This document shows positions 11,167-21,814 of a stretch of DNA of 64,000 bases, piece after piece. Position 1 is the first letter of the stretch, and every line of letters begins with the position of its first letter. The notes under the pieces are model-generated. The model worked only from the letters and a program-made list of their open reading frames with translations, was not told the DNA's origin and did not search any database. The stretch is taken from contig NC_037673.1 of assembly GCF_003255815.1 (NCBI RefSeq), forward strand, positions 175,404,045 to 175,468,044. Reading direction: 5' to 3'. The translations under genes were made by a program, and so were the position numbers. The DNA is from Theropithecus gelada. Lineage: Eukaryota; Chordata; Mammalia; Primates; Cercopithecidae.

Positions 11167-11452
11167 TTGCTGCGGCTCATGCCTGTAATCCCAGTCCTTT
11201 GGAAGTCTGAGGCAGTAGGATCACTTGAGACCAGGAATTGAAGAGCAGCCTGGGCAATATGGTAAAACCCTGTCTCCATAGACATAACAAAAAATTAGCC
11301 AAACACAGTGGGGTGCACCTATAGTCCCAGCTACACGGGAGACTGAGGTGGGAGGACTGACTGACTCCGAGAGGTTGAGGCTGCAGTGAGCCGAGTCCAT
11401 GCTGCTGCACTTCAGCCTGGGTTACAAAGCAAGACCCTGTTTCAGAAAAAAG
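11167..11452 (+). mobile_element. Old Alu (AluJ-like), sense orientation
   Basis: A diverged dimer: 'gcggctcatgcctgtaatcc', 'gaagagcagcctgggcaata' and 'ggctgcagtgagccgagtcc'. The 'cagcctgggcaa' variant and many substitutions point to an AluJ. Confidence 0.9.
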
Positions 11453-11468
11453 AATTTCCCCCTTCGAT

Positions 11469-12160
11469 GTACGCTATGGACTGGATATTTGTACGCCCAA
11501 AATTCGTATGTTGAAACCTAATCCCCAGTGGGATGATTTTAGAAGGTGGGGCCTTTGGGGAGTAATTAGGTCATGAGGGTGGGGCCTGATGAATGGGATT
11601 AGTGCCTTTATCAAAGAATCCCCCTGGCCAGGTGTGGTGGCTTACACCAGTGATCTCAGTACTTTGGGGGGTTGAGATGGGAGGATAGTTTGAGCACAGA
11701 AGTACAAGACCAGCTTGGTTAACATAGTGAGCCCTCATCACTACAAAAACTAAAAATAAAAAAAAAAAATGTGTTGGATGTGTTGGCTCACATCTCTAGC
11801 CCCAGCTACTTGAGAGGCTGTGGCAGGACGATGGAGTTGGAGGATGCAGTGAGCTAGTATCGTGCCACTGCACTCCAGCCTAGGTGATGAGTGAGACTCT
11901 GTCTCTAAAAACTTTTTAAATTAAAAATTTAGAAATAAAATAAAAGAGGCCCCAGAGGGCTCTCTTGCCCCTTCCGCTGCATGAAGACAAAGCACGAGAA
12001 GGTGCCATGTGTGAACCAGAAGGTGGGTCCTCACCAGACACAAAATCTGCCAGCTTTGATCTCGGACTTCCCAGCCTCCAGAACTATGAGAAATAAACAC
12101 CGTGTAAGCCACTTGGTGTCGGTGGTGCTTTTGTGGTAGCAGCCTCTGCTGATTAAGACA
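11469..12160 (+). mobile_element. ERVL/MaLR-type LTR, split by an Alu
   Basis: The left part holds 'attcgtatgttgaaacctaa' and 'aggtcatgagggtggggcct'. The right part (from 11943) holds 'gcccttccgctgcatgaag', 'cggacttcccagcctccaga' and the polyadenylation region 'atgagaaataaacaccg', ending 'gattaagaca'. The two parts join exactly when the Alu at 11625-11942 is removed. I assign it to the ERVL/MaLR group without a subfamily. Confidence 0.7.
11625..11942 (+). mobile_element. Old Alu inside the LTR, with target-site duplication
   Basis: A diverged Alu dimer (ggccaggtgtggtggcttac; 'cgtgccactgcactccagcc'). It is flanked by aaagaatcccc (11613-11623) and aaagaggcccc (11943-11953), a target-site duplication with two differences, consistent with its age. 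Confidence 0.85.
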
Positions 12161-13079
12161 GTAACACTTCAGTTACTCTCAAGAAAGGCTTCGTAACTTG
12201 GAGCCCATTGGGTCAGTTAAGTGCTGCAGCCCAACTCGGGGCGGCTGAGGGAGATCAGGCGATGCGTGATTATCAAGGTCGCCGTGTTGGAAAGTCTAGC
12301 AGGGTTTACTGAGGATGGAATTAAAGAAGATGGGGCCTGATGAGAGGCTCTGGGCCTCCCTGTGTCCCTGTCTGCTTTGTCTGGAAAACGGCAAAAGGAA
12401 GGAGGCATCTTGGAGCATCTGTGTCCTCTGGTTTTACCTTGATCCCTGGATTCACCAGGACACAAAAACCCAGTGCTTCTTGTACTGCAAGGTGTTTGAG
12501 AAAGGAAGAGCAAATACACAAGCTGAAGAGGCCCAGGCAGCCGTCGCTGCCGACACGCACGCCACAGTGTGGCTGTGGCTCCTGAGAACGGCGGTGTTAA
12601 AGGAGAGTTACTTAACCAGATCCTGGTGTCCCCCTGCCCTGCCCCACGGAGGCCTTGAACATCCTACAATAAACACACACCGAAGCCGTGTTCTTGGAGA
12701 GACCTTGGGGAGGCTGTGTGCTCTGGAAACAGCCAAGCTGCTCTGTGGCTTGGAAGAAACAAGCAGTTCCATCCACTCTGGGCTCACAGATATTCCTCCT
12801 GAGCTTGAAGGAAGCCACAGCGGAACTTGGAGCTGCTCTAGTTCTCTGGAACATGCAGCAGGTGGAACCGCAGACGTCTCTCCAGGGCGCTGAGTCCCGG
12901 TTTTCACCTGCTGGGTATCCATGGATTCACCCCCAGCTACTGTGTAGGGCCAGCTCTCCTCAGGGACTGCTCCAGGGAGACCCTGGGAGTCACGGCAGCT
13001 CCCTGCTCTGTGGAGCTGCTATGCTAACAGAAGGAACAGAGGGTGCCAGCGCTCTGAGTATGCTGGAGGGCAGGGAGTG
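12161..13079. other. Single-copy intron, nothing recognised
   Basis: A 192-codon plus-strand frame (12315-12893) has no family resemblance or splice context, and I do not call it. Confidence 0.45.
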
Positions 13080-13660
13080 CTGTGGGAAGGGGCTGGAGGG
13101 CAGAGGGCCTGCAAGTGCCAGAGCAGGTGGTGCAGGGAGAGTGTCTGCAAAGCCTTAGCGCATCAGGGTAAGTCCCACTGGAAGGGAACATGAGAGCAAA
13201 GACTCGAATGAGTGGGGGGAGGTGAGCTGAGGGTGTCTAGAAAGGGCATCCAGGCAGAAGGAGGACCCCATGCCAGGTTTTGAAAAGAAGGGCAAGAAGG
13301 CCCAGGATGGCAGGAATTAACTGAGTGAGAAGGCAATTGGAGGCCACGGGGTCCCAGGGACAAGGTGCTGGGTCATGCGGGGTCTGGCAGGTGGCCTGGG
13401 TGCTGGGTGCTGACTTCTGAGCTGAATGAAGCAGGAGCCACTGTGGGATTTCCAGAAGAGGACAGACATAATCCAGCAGAAGGCATCAAAGGATCCCCGA
13501 CCACCAACCACCCCAGGACCCTTCCACCACAGTGCAGGATTCCTCTTACAGGAAATGCCCCAGTAGGCAAATCTAGAGAGGCAGGAAGTAGATGAGAGGC
13601 TGGCTGGAAGGTGGGGAGGGAGGAAGGATGACAGCTAAGCAGGGGGTGTGGGGTCTCTTT
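13080..13660 (-). mobile_element. L2 LINE remnant, antisense (part 1)
   Basis: Blocks such as 'gggtcatgcggggtctggca' and 'gaagcaggagccactgtggg' follow the reverse complement of the L2 coding region. It appears to continue after the L1 insertions at about 14400. Confidence 0.5.
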
Positions 13661-13700
13661 GGAGGGAGAAGATGTTTGGAATATATTAAAAACCACTGAA
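13661..13700 (+). mobile_element. L1M 3' end, left piece
   Basis: 'atattaaaaaccactgaa' is the end of an old L1 3' UTR. It continues at 14222 after the younger L1PA is removed. Confidence 0.55.
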
Positions 13701-14221
13701 TCCCATTACTGGGTATACACCCAAAGGATTATAAATCATGCTGCTATAAAGACACATGCACATGTATGTTTATTGAGGCACTATTCACAATAGCAAAGAC
13801 TTGGAACTAATGTCCATCAATGACAGACTGGATTAAGAAAATGTGGCACATATACACCATGGAATACTATGCAGCCATAAAAAAGGATGAGTTCGTGTCC
13901 TTTGTAGGGACATGGATGCAGCTGGAAACCATCATTCTCAGCAAACTGTCGAAAGAACAGAAAACCAAACACCACATGTTCTCACTCATAGTTGAGAATT
14001 GAACAATGAGATCACTTGGACACAGAAAGGGGAACATCACACACTGGGGCCTGTTGTGGGGTGGGGAGAGCAGGGAGGGATAGCCTTAGGAGATACACCT
14101 AATGTAAATGACGAGTTAGTGGGTGCAGCACACCAACATGGCACATGTATACATGTGTAACAAACCTGCATGTTGTGCACATGTACCCTAGAACTTAAAG
14201 CATAACAAAAAATAAAAATAA
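13701..14221 (+). mobile_element. 5'-truncated L1PA insertion (ORF2 end plus 3' UTR)
   Basis: Primate L1 sequence from 'tcccattactgggtatacac' through the last codons of ORF2 (a short frame at 13820-14002 reading MTDWIKKMWHIYTMEYYAAI at its start) and the 3' UTR, with a tail of mixed A runs. The 13-base duplication aaaaaccactgaa (13688-13700) / aaaaaccattgaa (14222-14234) marks target-primed insertion. 3' UTR variants (aatgacgagttagtgggtgc, 'caccaacatggcacatg') suggest an older L1PA rather than the human-specific group. It cannot move: nearly all of the element is missing. Confidence 0.93.
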
Positions 14222-14305
14222 AAAAACCATTGAACTGTACACTTTAAATGGGTGGCCTGTATGGTATGTGAATTATATCTCAATAAACTGTTAGAGAAAA
14301 GAATC
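14222..14305 (+). mobile_element. L1M 3' end, right piece
   Basis: 'gaactgtacactttaaatgg' and 'tgtgaattatatctcaataa' form the very end of an old L1 3' UTR, the target of the L1PA insertion. Confidence 0.7.
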
Positions 14306-15440
14306 CCCGCTGCTGTGTTGAGGACACATGGGGGTGGGGAGGCAGGGAGGTCTGCTGGGGGCTCCTACAATCATTGGAAGAGGACAGAGGCTTGGCGCAA
14401 GTGACGACAGCGGAGAGGGTGAGAAGCGATCACGGTCAGAGTGGATTCTGAAAGAACAGCTGCAAGATTTCTCAACAGATTTCTCATCAGTGTGAGAGGA
14501 AGACAGGTCAACCCTAACTGCAGAGCTTTGGCTGTGCAAATGGAAGGAAGGATCCGCCGAGCACAGAGCTGGGGAAGGCCCAGGGTGAGTGCAGCGGGTG
14601 AGCGCCAGAGTTCAGTGAGGGGCGTGCTGAGTTGGTACCTCCAAACTGAGGTTGGCAGGTAGAGAAATGCCTTGGAACTTGGGTTTGAAGAGAGTGAAGA
14701 CAGATGAGGTGCAGATTCTGCTGGAGTCAGGAGCGTGGGCAACACAGAGGGCATGGAAGGTGGAGGGGCAGTTGGAATATGAGTCTCGGGTGCAGGAGAG
14801 AGATCTGGGCTGGAGACGCAAATCTGGGAGCCATGTCATGGCACCTAAAGCAACAAGAGGAATGAGATCACCCACAGAGGGGCGCCCAGGGAGACCAACG
14901 AGCGTCCAGGACAGGGCCCCGTGCGCACCAACCCCAGAGGGTGGGGGAAGAGAAAGGATCGGCAAAGGAAACGGGGATGAGTGCTGTGATTAAACCAAGA
15001 AAGAAGCCACACCAAGGGCCCTAACAGGAGGGACTAGCCTGCCACGTGCTACGGATGGCGACGGAGGAGACGCAGCAGCGGAGAGAGCGCTGCCGTGGGG
15101 GCGGGTGGAGACGGCGCTGCCCTGGGGCCGGGCGCCTTTGGCAGAGTGGCGCACACAGAGGCCTGGCCCAAGTGCGGTCAAGACGGAGTGGGAGGAGTGG
15201 AATCGAAGGCGGCGTCCCCACCCAGGGAGTGGTGCTGAGAGAGCAAAAAGCTGGGACAGGGGATAGGGAGTGGATGTTGGAGGTGTTCAGAGGATGGAAG
15301 ATGTGAAGAGTCACCCGGAAGGAGGCGAGCAGGTAGAGGGGAGCCGTCTGGCTGCCAGAGACCTTGCTGGTGAGCACCATCGTAGGCAAGAGCAGAAGCA
15401 GGGCTGAGCTTTGTTCAGGGGCACCTGTGCCAGCATGAAG
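14306..15440 (-). mobile_element. L2 LINE remnant, antisense (part 2)
   Basis: 'gatctgggctggagacgcaa', 'atctgggagccatgtcatgg' and 'gaatgagatcacccacagag' are the reverse complement of a central L2 segment. Identity is low and the frame is broken. Limits are approximate; the GC-rich part near 15050-15180 may be unrelated. Confidence 0.5.
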
Positions 15441-15532
15441 TAGGTAGAAAGTTTCATTTGACCAGGACTAGGGCGCTGTTCAGCAGATGTTACAAAGCAA
15501 GAGTGACCCCAGTGAGGGGAGACTGCAGCTTC

Positions 15533-16345
15533 AGACAAGGAGGCTGGGTGGGGACGGAGGCTGGGTGAGGAGTGGAGGCTGGGTGAGGAGTGGAGGCTGG
15601 GTGAGGAGTGGAGGCTGGATGGAGGCGGAGGCTGGGTGGGGGCGGAGGCTGGGTGAGGGGCAGAGGTTGGGTGGGGGTGGGGGCTGGGTGAGGAGTGGAG
15701 GCTGGGTGGGGGCAGAAGCTGGGTGAGGAGTGGAGGCTGGGTGGGGATGGAGGCTGGGTGAGGGGCAGAGGCTGGGTGGGGGNNNNNNNNNNNNNNNNNN
15801 NNNNNNNNNNNNNNNNNNNNNNNNNNNNNNNNNNNNNNNNNNNNNNNNNNNNNNNNNNNNNNNNNNNNNNNNNNNNNNNNNNNNNNNNNNNNNNNNNNNN
15901 NNNNNNNNNNNNNNNNNNNNNNNNNNNNNNNNNNNNNNNNNNNNNNNNNNNNNNNNNNNNNNNNNNNNNNNNNNNNNNNNNNNNNNNNNNNNNNNNNNNN
16001 NNNNNNNNNNNNNNNNNNNNNNNNNNNNNNNNNNNNNNNNNNNNNNNNNNNNNNNNNNNNNNNNNNNNNNNNNNNNNNNNNNNNNNNNNNNNNNNNNNNN
16101 NNNNNNNNNNNNNNNNNNNNNNNNNNNNNNNNNNNNNNNNNNNNNNNNNNNNNNNNNNNNNNNNNNNNNNNNNNNGGATGGAGGCGGAGGCTGGGTGGGG
16201 GCGGAGGCTGGGTGAGGGGCAGAGGTTGGGTGGGGGTGGGGGCTGGGTGAGGAGTGGAGGCTGGGTGGGGGCAGAAGCTGGGTGAGGAGTGGAGGCTGGG
16301 TGGGGATGGAGGCTGGGTGGAGGGGGCTGGGTGAGGGGTAGAGGG
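15533..16345 (+). repeat. 18-base G-rich minisatellite
   Basis: The unit is of the type ggaggctgggtgaggagt, with variants (ggggcagaggttgggtgg, 'gggggtgggggctgggtg'). It is interrupted by the N run at 15783-16175. Long open frames across it on both strands follow from an 18-base unit and are not genes. The real array length is unknown. Confidence 0.95.
15783..16175. other. Assembly gap (393 N)
   Basis: Bases are unknown. The gap lies inside the minisatellite, and the same 144 bases stand on both sides of it (15617-15760 and 16176-16319). Confidence 1.
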
Positions 16346-18328
16346 AAGGATCTGTGGTGTGAGAGACCATTACAAGGTGGCAGCATCAGTGACCTGCAGG
16401 TTTGCTGGAGCACAGGTTGGAGCAAAAGGGAACCGGGACAATAGAAGGTCATCAGAATGCAACACTGGAACGGATTATGCAGGGATAGAGGCCACTGACA
16501 AAAGAAGGTCTAAGGTATGACCAAGGCCAAATCCAGTGGGGAGTCCTTTTTGGAAACCTTGAAAGCCGTGGTCATGGTCAATCTCATGGGAAATTTTGCA
16601 AACTTGATCCTGTGTCAAATGAGTTCCCGTGATGTGTACCAGTGTGTATGGATGTTGCTGTTTTGGGGAGGGCAGAAACTCTGCAGACCCCATGCCTTGC
16701 TGCCCTCGACCCTGATACGAGATGCCAACAGACACACTCCTGTGGAAACCGTAACGTCACCAGATTCAGAGCTCGAGCCCACCCCACCCAGAGGTTTTAT
16801 CCAGTAAAGGAAGAGGAACAGGGTTCAGTTCTCCTGGCAGAACTCTATGGATGCTGCAGAAGACAACATTCGTGAGCTTGGCTTAACTTACAAGGGACCT
16901 CCGGTTTTGTGAAAGAGGAGGAAACTCAAGTCTCAGAGAGTTTTGTCGGAGGAGCGAGCTTGAGTGTTGGTTTCCCTAATAGATGGGTTTAGCTACATGG
17001 GTGAGGTAGGCCAAGGCCCTCTGTAGAAGATGCTAGAGAACAATGATCCAAGACTACAAAGAAACTGAAGTGTGAGCGGAAGATAGGAGTGAACCTTCGA
17101 GAACCCGAGGCCGTGCCACTGCCTTGTTTCAGGTGGAGGAACAGAGCCTTGTCACCGTGTTGCCAGGGACAGAGTGCAAGGTGCCTGGAAGCACCTCGGG
17201 AAGGTTAGCTGTGTCCCTCATCGCAGGCAACGGGACCCTGCACCAGTGGCCAGTACCTGCCGCCCCAGCCAGCCTCTGTGAGGCCCGCACTGCCAGAGAT
17301 GACCTCACGCTGGTGGAAAACGAGGAGACAGCAGATCAACCCAGCCGGGCTTCTGCGTCCAGCAAAGCGAGGCGAGCTCGGGTTGCTATTCTGGTCTGTC
17401 ATGAGTCAGGGCTTTGGGCCTCACTGCCTTCCACACAGAGTCAAAATCAATTTGATGTTCAAAACGACAAGAAAATTGCCATGTCAAAGGCCATTCTGTA
17501 ATTTCAATGTATTGAAATCAACAGACCACAGCCTCCTTGAAGAAGTTTCCTTTGGGCAGAATTCAAGTTTCCTCTTTCTTTTACTTGCGCAAGTCGAATT
17601 ATTTCACTTTTTCAGGAAGTGGCCATTTTTGCACGAAAAGTGTAGTCAAAAGAGATAATGCACATAAAGTTTCTTTTTAAGTTCTGAGTATGTCGAAGAG
17701 ATTTACAGTGCATTAAAATAAATTATAGGCAGAATAGTGTGTGTACCTGTCTAGACGCATTTTTTAAAGGGGCAAGTGGGACCATCTTGCTGATTTTTCA
17801 AACCATCGGCCCCTTTCTGCCAGTGGGAAGGGCCTTGCCCCACCCAGTGTGTCTCTGGAGGATGGGTAATTCATGCCCACCCTGCTCCCCAGTGGCTGTG
17901 GTGGGGGGAGCACACAGCCCACAGCCCGGTACTCAATGCCCTCAGTGCAGTCACTGGTCCAGGGGGTGAACACATGACTGCAGTGAGACTAATCACGGGT
18001 CTTCCATGAGGTCTGAACGTTGGGAGAAAAAACTATTCCCTTCCTGGATCAGTAAGCTGACAGTGCAGGCCCAGGGCTGCGTGTGTGAAGAGCCAGTCTG
18101 AGAAGGAAGTCCCTGCACAAGAGAGCCAAGTCCGAGGAGGAGGAGAGACGCCGAGCCTTGGCAGCCTCGTGTGGGCCAGCTGTGCCTGCTGCCTCGCTCG
18201 TGTGTGCCAGCAAATTTCCTTTTTTTGGCTTCATTGGATTTGGATCTCCAATTATACCTTGAATGACCCTGACATATCCAGCATCCTCTACCTTCTTTAT
18301 TGCTGTGGCCCTTTAAAAAAAGATTAAG
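16346..18328. other. Single-copy intron; AT-rich patch at 17400-17740
   Basis: No repeat recognised. The right half turns AT-rich and holds TGAGTCA (17402-17408, AP-1 type) and the perfect 12-base palindrome acttgcgcaagt (17583-17594), whose core TTGCGCAA is the C/EBP consensus. Enhancer activity is only a possibility. Confidence 0.4.
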
Positions 18329-18630
18329 GGCCGGGTGCGGTGGCTCACGCCTGTAATCTCAGCACTTTGGGAGGCCGAGGAGGGCAGATCACAAGGTCAG
18401 GAGATCAAGACCATCCTGGCTACCATGGTGAAACCCCGTCTCTACTAAAAAAATACAAAAAAATTAGCCGGGCGTGGTGGCGGCACCTGTAGTCCCGGCT
18501 ACTCGGGAGGCTGAGGCAGGAGAATGGCGTGAACCTGGGAGGCGGAGCTTGCAGTGAGCCAAGATGGTGCCACTGCACTCCAGCCTGGGCGACAGAGCGA
18601 GACTCCACTCCATCTCAAAAAAAAAAAAAG
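18329..18630 (+). mobile_element. AluY-type Alu, sense orientation
   Basis: Carries the AluY-type block 'cacaaggtcaggagatcaag', then 'accatcctggct' and 'gaatggcgtgaacctggga'. Flanked by AAAGATTAAG (18318-18327) and AAAGATTAGG at the tail end (18627-18636), a near-perfect target-site duplication. Confidence 0.93.
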
Positions 18631-18639
18631 ATTAGGAAT

Positions 18640-21184
18640 CATCGATTATGAGAATTCCACCTCTGGAATGGTGATGAGAGGAACCCCATGGACACATTCC
18701 CCTCAAAACAACCGTAACTGGTGAGAAGTATTGAAAAGTCACCACCAACAACAATTGAAAGTCTCTGGAAATTATCCTAAGAGCATACCGCAAACTAAGC
18801 ACCATCATGTATTCAAGAAAATCAACTAAATCTTGGGAAGAAAAATCCCAGCAAGTGCAGCAACCGGGCTCAGGTGGCACCTGAGCCATCACTTAGTCTC
18901 TCTTCCTCGCTTCTAGTCCTCCCAGGCTTATGGGAAGTTCCACTCTGGGGGCATGTGGCCAAGAACACAGAACACCCTCAGATCCCAATCAAGGAATACA
19001 GTATTTCACCAGGACAGACGGCCCACCAGCGTTTCTCATCGTCTCCAACTCCCAGTGACAGAGGGTAACTCCCTGGTGAGTGTGACCAAGAGGCCGGAGC
19101 ACCTTCCTCCACCCAGCCCTAACTCAGGGCAGAAGCTCCGTCTCGGGGCAGCAGGGCGAGAGTACTGGGCTCCTGATCACCCTACGTCCAGCCTGCTTGC
19201 TAGAAAAAGATTCCATGCTAGGGGGAGGCAAACCAAGAAGATCAGAGGCTACCTCCGGCCCAATACCTGGAGCAGTGGCTTCAGTGAAGATTTTGGCGGC
19301 AAGAATTTAAGAGGAGGCTGACAGCTCTATGAGAACAACAACCTAAACCATAGACCAGATTATTTACTGGAAAAAAAAAAATCAGAAGAACACATCGTTA
19401 TGAGGATCTCATCCAGGGATAGAATGAATTTCAAAGACTGGTCTCAAAATCATCCCTACCCAAATTTAATTGGATCAAACTAAGTAACAATTTATGTCTC
19501 AGGACATTGTTGAAAATAACAGAGCAATCATCCATCAATTAATGAAGCCTCGTAGCTGAGCGTGATACCAAATGAAGCAGAGAGCGTAACAGACAGCTCA
19601 GAGAAAGGGACAGTCCTAGGGGGCCCTGCTGAAATCACTGTCATCCCAGGAAGACCCCGCACACACTGAAGGCTGTGCCCTGCGAGGAGCGACAGCGGAG
19701 GCTTCCCACCGTGAAGAAAACAGACTTCGCTAAAATAGTCCAACCAAATCAGGAAACCAATAAATACGCAAACAACAGCAAAGAGCCTCAGAGACGGGGG
19801 AGGGGAATCAGTATGCAGAGCTGCCACATGACCTAAAATGTCCAGTTTCACACAACGGACACACAAATGACCCACTCACACACAAAAAAGGGGGCAACTG
19901 AAGCTGTCGGTAAGAAAGCCCACATGTCAGATTTAACAGCTGTCAGGTTTAGCAGCAAAGATTTCAGAGCAGCCCTTGGAAACATGTCTTGTAAAAAATG
20001 AAATCATGCTTCTGTAAAGGAGTGATGATGACAATGTCTCATCAAATAAAGACTATCAATAAAGAGAAGTATAAACAAGAACCACATGGAAATTCTGGGG
20101 TTGAAAAGCACAATAACTGAGAGGCATCACAGCAGACTGGAACTGGAGGAAGAAAGAATCCTGAACATAGATCAATAGATATTATGCAATTTGAGGGACA
20201 CAGGGAAGAAAGAACAAAGAAAAAATAAATGGAACCTAAGAAGAATATGGAACACCATTAAGGGCATGAACATACACACAATGGGAGTCCCCGAAAGAGG
20301 CAAGTGAGATAAAGGAGCTGAAAAGATGCAAGAAACAGTGGCAAAAAGCTCTCTAAATTTGGTGAAAAACATTAACCTATGTGTCCAAGAAACTCGGCAA
20401 ACTTCAAATAGGATAAATGCCAAGAGATCCACACCCAGAGACATCACAGTAAAAATACTGAAAGCCAAAGACAAAGAGAAAATTCTGAAAGCAGCAAGAG
20501 AAACATGACTTGCCACAAATATGGGAATCCCAGTGGGATTTCCAGCTGACTTCTCCTAAGAAATCATGGAAGCCAGAAGGCAGTAGAATGGCATATCCAT
20601 TGTAGAAAAAGCTGTCAACCAAGAATCCTTCTCCAGCAGAACTATTTTCCAAAATTAAAGTGTAATATAGACAGTCCCAGATACGTAAAAACCGATAGAA
20701 TTTTGAGTAGACCCATTTTATCAGACATACTAAAGGAAGTTCTTCAGGCGGAAAGCAGGTGACCTCAGTTGGTAACTTGAATTCACACCCACACACGTAC
20801 AGTACCAGTAAAAGTAATCATGCAACTTTAAAAGACAATATAAATGGATATTTCTTCTCTTTTCTTCCCTTAACTGGCTTAAAAAGCAATAGTACAGAAG
20901 AAGATGTGTATAATTGTATTATTGGGCCCACGTAATATATAAATGTAATGTATCTGACTAACAGCACAAAGCAGGTGGACAGAAACACAGCTACTGGAGT
21001 AAGGAAATGACACCAGATGGGAACTTGAATCTACCGGCACAAATAAAGAGCGTCAGAAACGGTCAACGAGAAGGCAAACTGTAGATATACACATACTCTC
21101 CTCTGTTTTTTCAGCTTCTTTAAGCTTGAAATTATATAAAGTAATAATCACAACAATGGTAAGGTTTGTAGCATATATAGATAG
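18640..21184 (+). mobile_element. L1M/HAL1-type element, 5' region and ORF1 remnant
   Basis: Diverged L1 5' sequence is followed by an ORF1-like piece at 20326-20508. Its translation contains ETRQTSNRINAKRSTPRD and KAKDKEKILKAARE, matching the pattern of the ORF1p C-terminal RNA-binding domain. The ORF1-ORF2 spacer follows and resumes after the MLT1 LTR at 21691. No ORF2 follows in this copy, so it could be a HAL1 (ORF1-only) element or a truncated L1M. All frames are broken. Confidence 0.65.
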
Positions 21185-21690
21185 ATGTGTGGTAGGCAGA
21201 ACTGTGGCCCTCCAAAGATGTTCATGTTCTCATCCCCAGAACCTATCTATCTGTAAGGTTATAGGTCAAGGGAAATTAACATTGTAAATCCGATGACTTT
21301 AAAATACTGAAGTTATCCTGGATGAGCCAGATGGGTCCAGTGTAATCACAAGGGTCCATAGAGGGGGAACAGGGAAGCAAAAGGGAGAAAACCGGAGGGA
21401 TGGCTGCATGGGAAGGACTTGGCCTGATGTTGCTGGCATAAAAAATGAAGGACAGAAGTCGTGAGCCAAGGAATGCAGGCGGCCTCCAGAAACTGGAAAG
21501 GGCGAGGAAACAGATAGTCCCCTGGAGGAGGACCCAGAAGGAACAAAGCGCTGCCAACACTCTGATTTAAGCTCAGTGAGACTCATTTCAGACTTTGACT
21601 TCCAAAACTGCAAAATAATACCACTGCATTATTTAAGCCACTAAGTTTGTGGTAATTTGTTACAGCAGCAATCAAAAACTGATACAAGTT
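21185..21690 (+). mobile_element. MLT1-type MaLR LTR
   Basis: The MLT1 layout is complete: start 'ggtaggcagaactgtggccc', middle 'gagccaaggaatgcaggcgg', and end 'ttatttaagccactaagttt' then 'gtggtaatttgttacagcag'. It interrupts the L1 spacer. Confidence 0.85.
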
Positions 21691-21814
21691 GCACAGCAAA
21701 AATAGTACAAAGGTGGGGGGTGGAGGAATAGAGCTATATAAGAGTCATGTTTCTAGAGCTCACTGGAATTAAGTTAATATAAATCTAAAGATTCTGATAA
21801 GATGCATACGGTAA
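21691..21814 (+). mobile_element. L1M/HAL1 element, continuation after the MLT1
   Basis: 'ggaatagagctatataagag' and 'ggaattaagttaatataaat' match the L1 inter-ORF region and continue the element broken at 21184. Confidence 0.6.

Noticed and set aside
13820..14002. Possible intact L1 protein
   Set aside because: Only the last codons of ORF2 are present in a 5'-truncated copy.
15490..16452. 320- and 279-codon open frames across the minisatellite and gap
   Set aside because: The 18-base unit keeps frames open, and much of the frame is N. The product would be proline-rich repeat text with no family or splice context.
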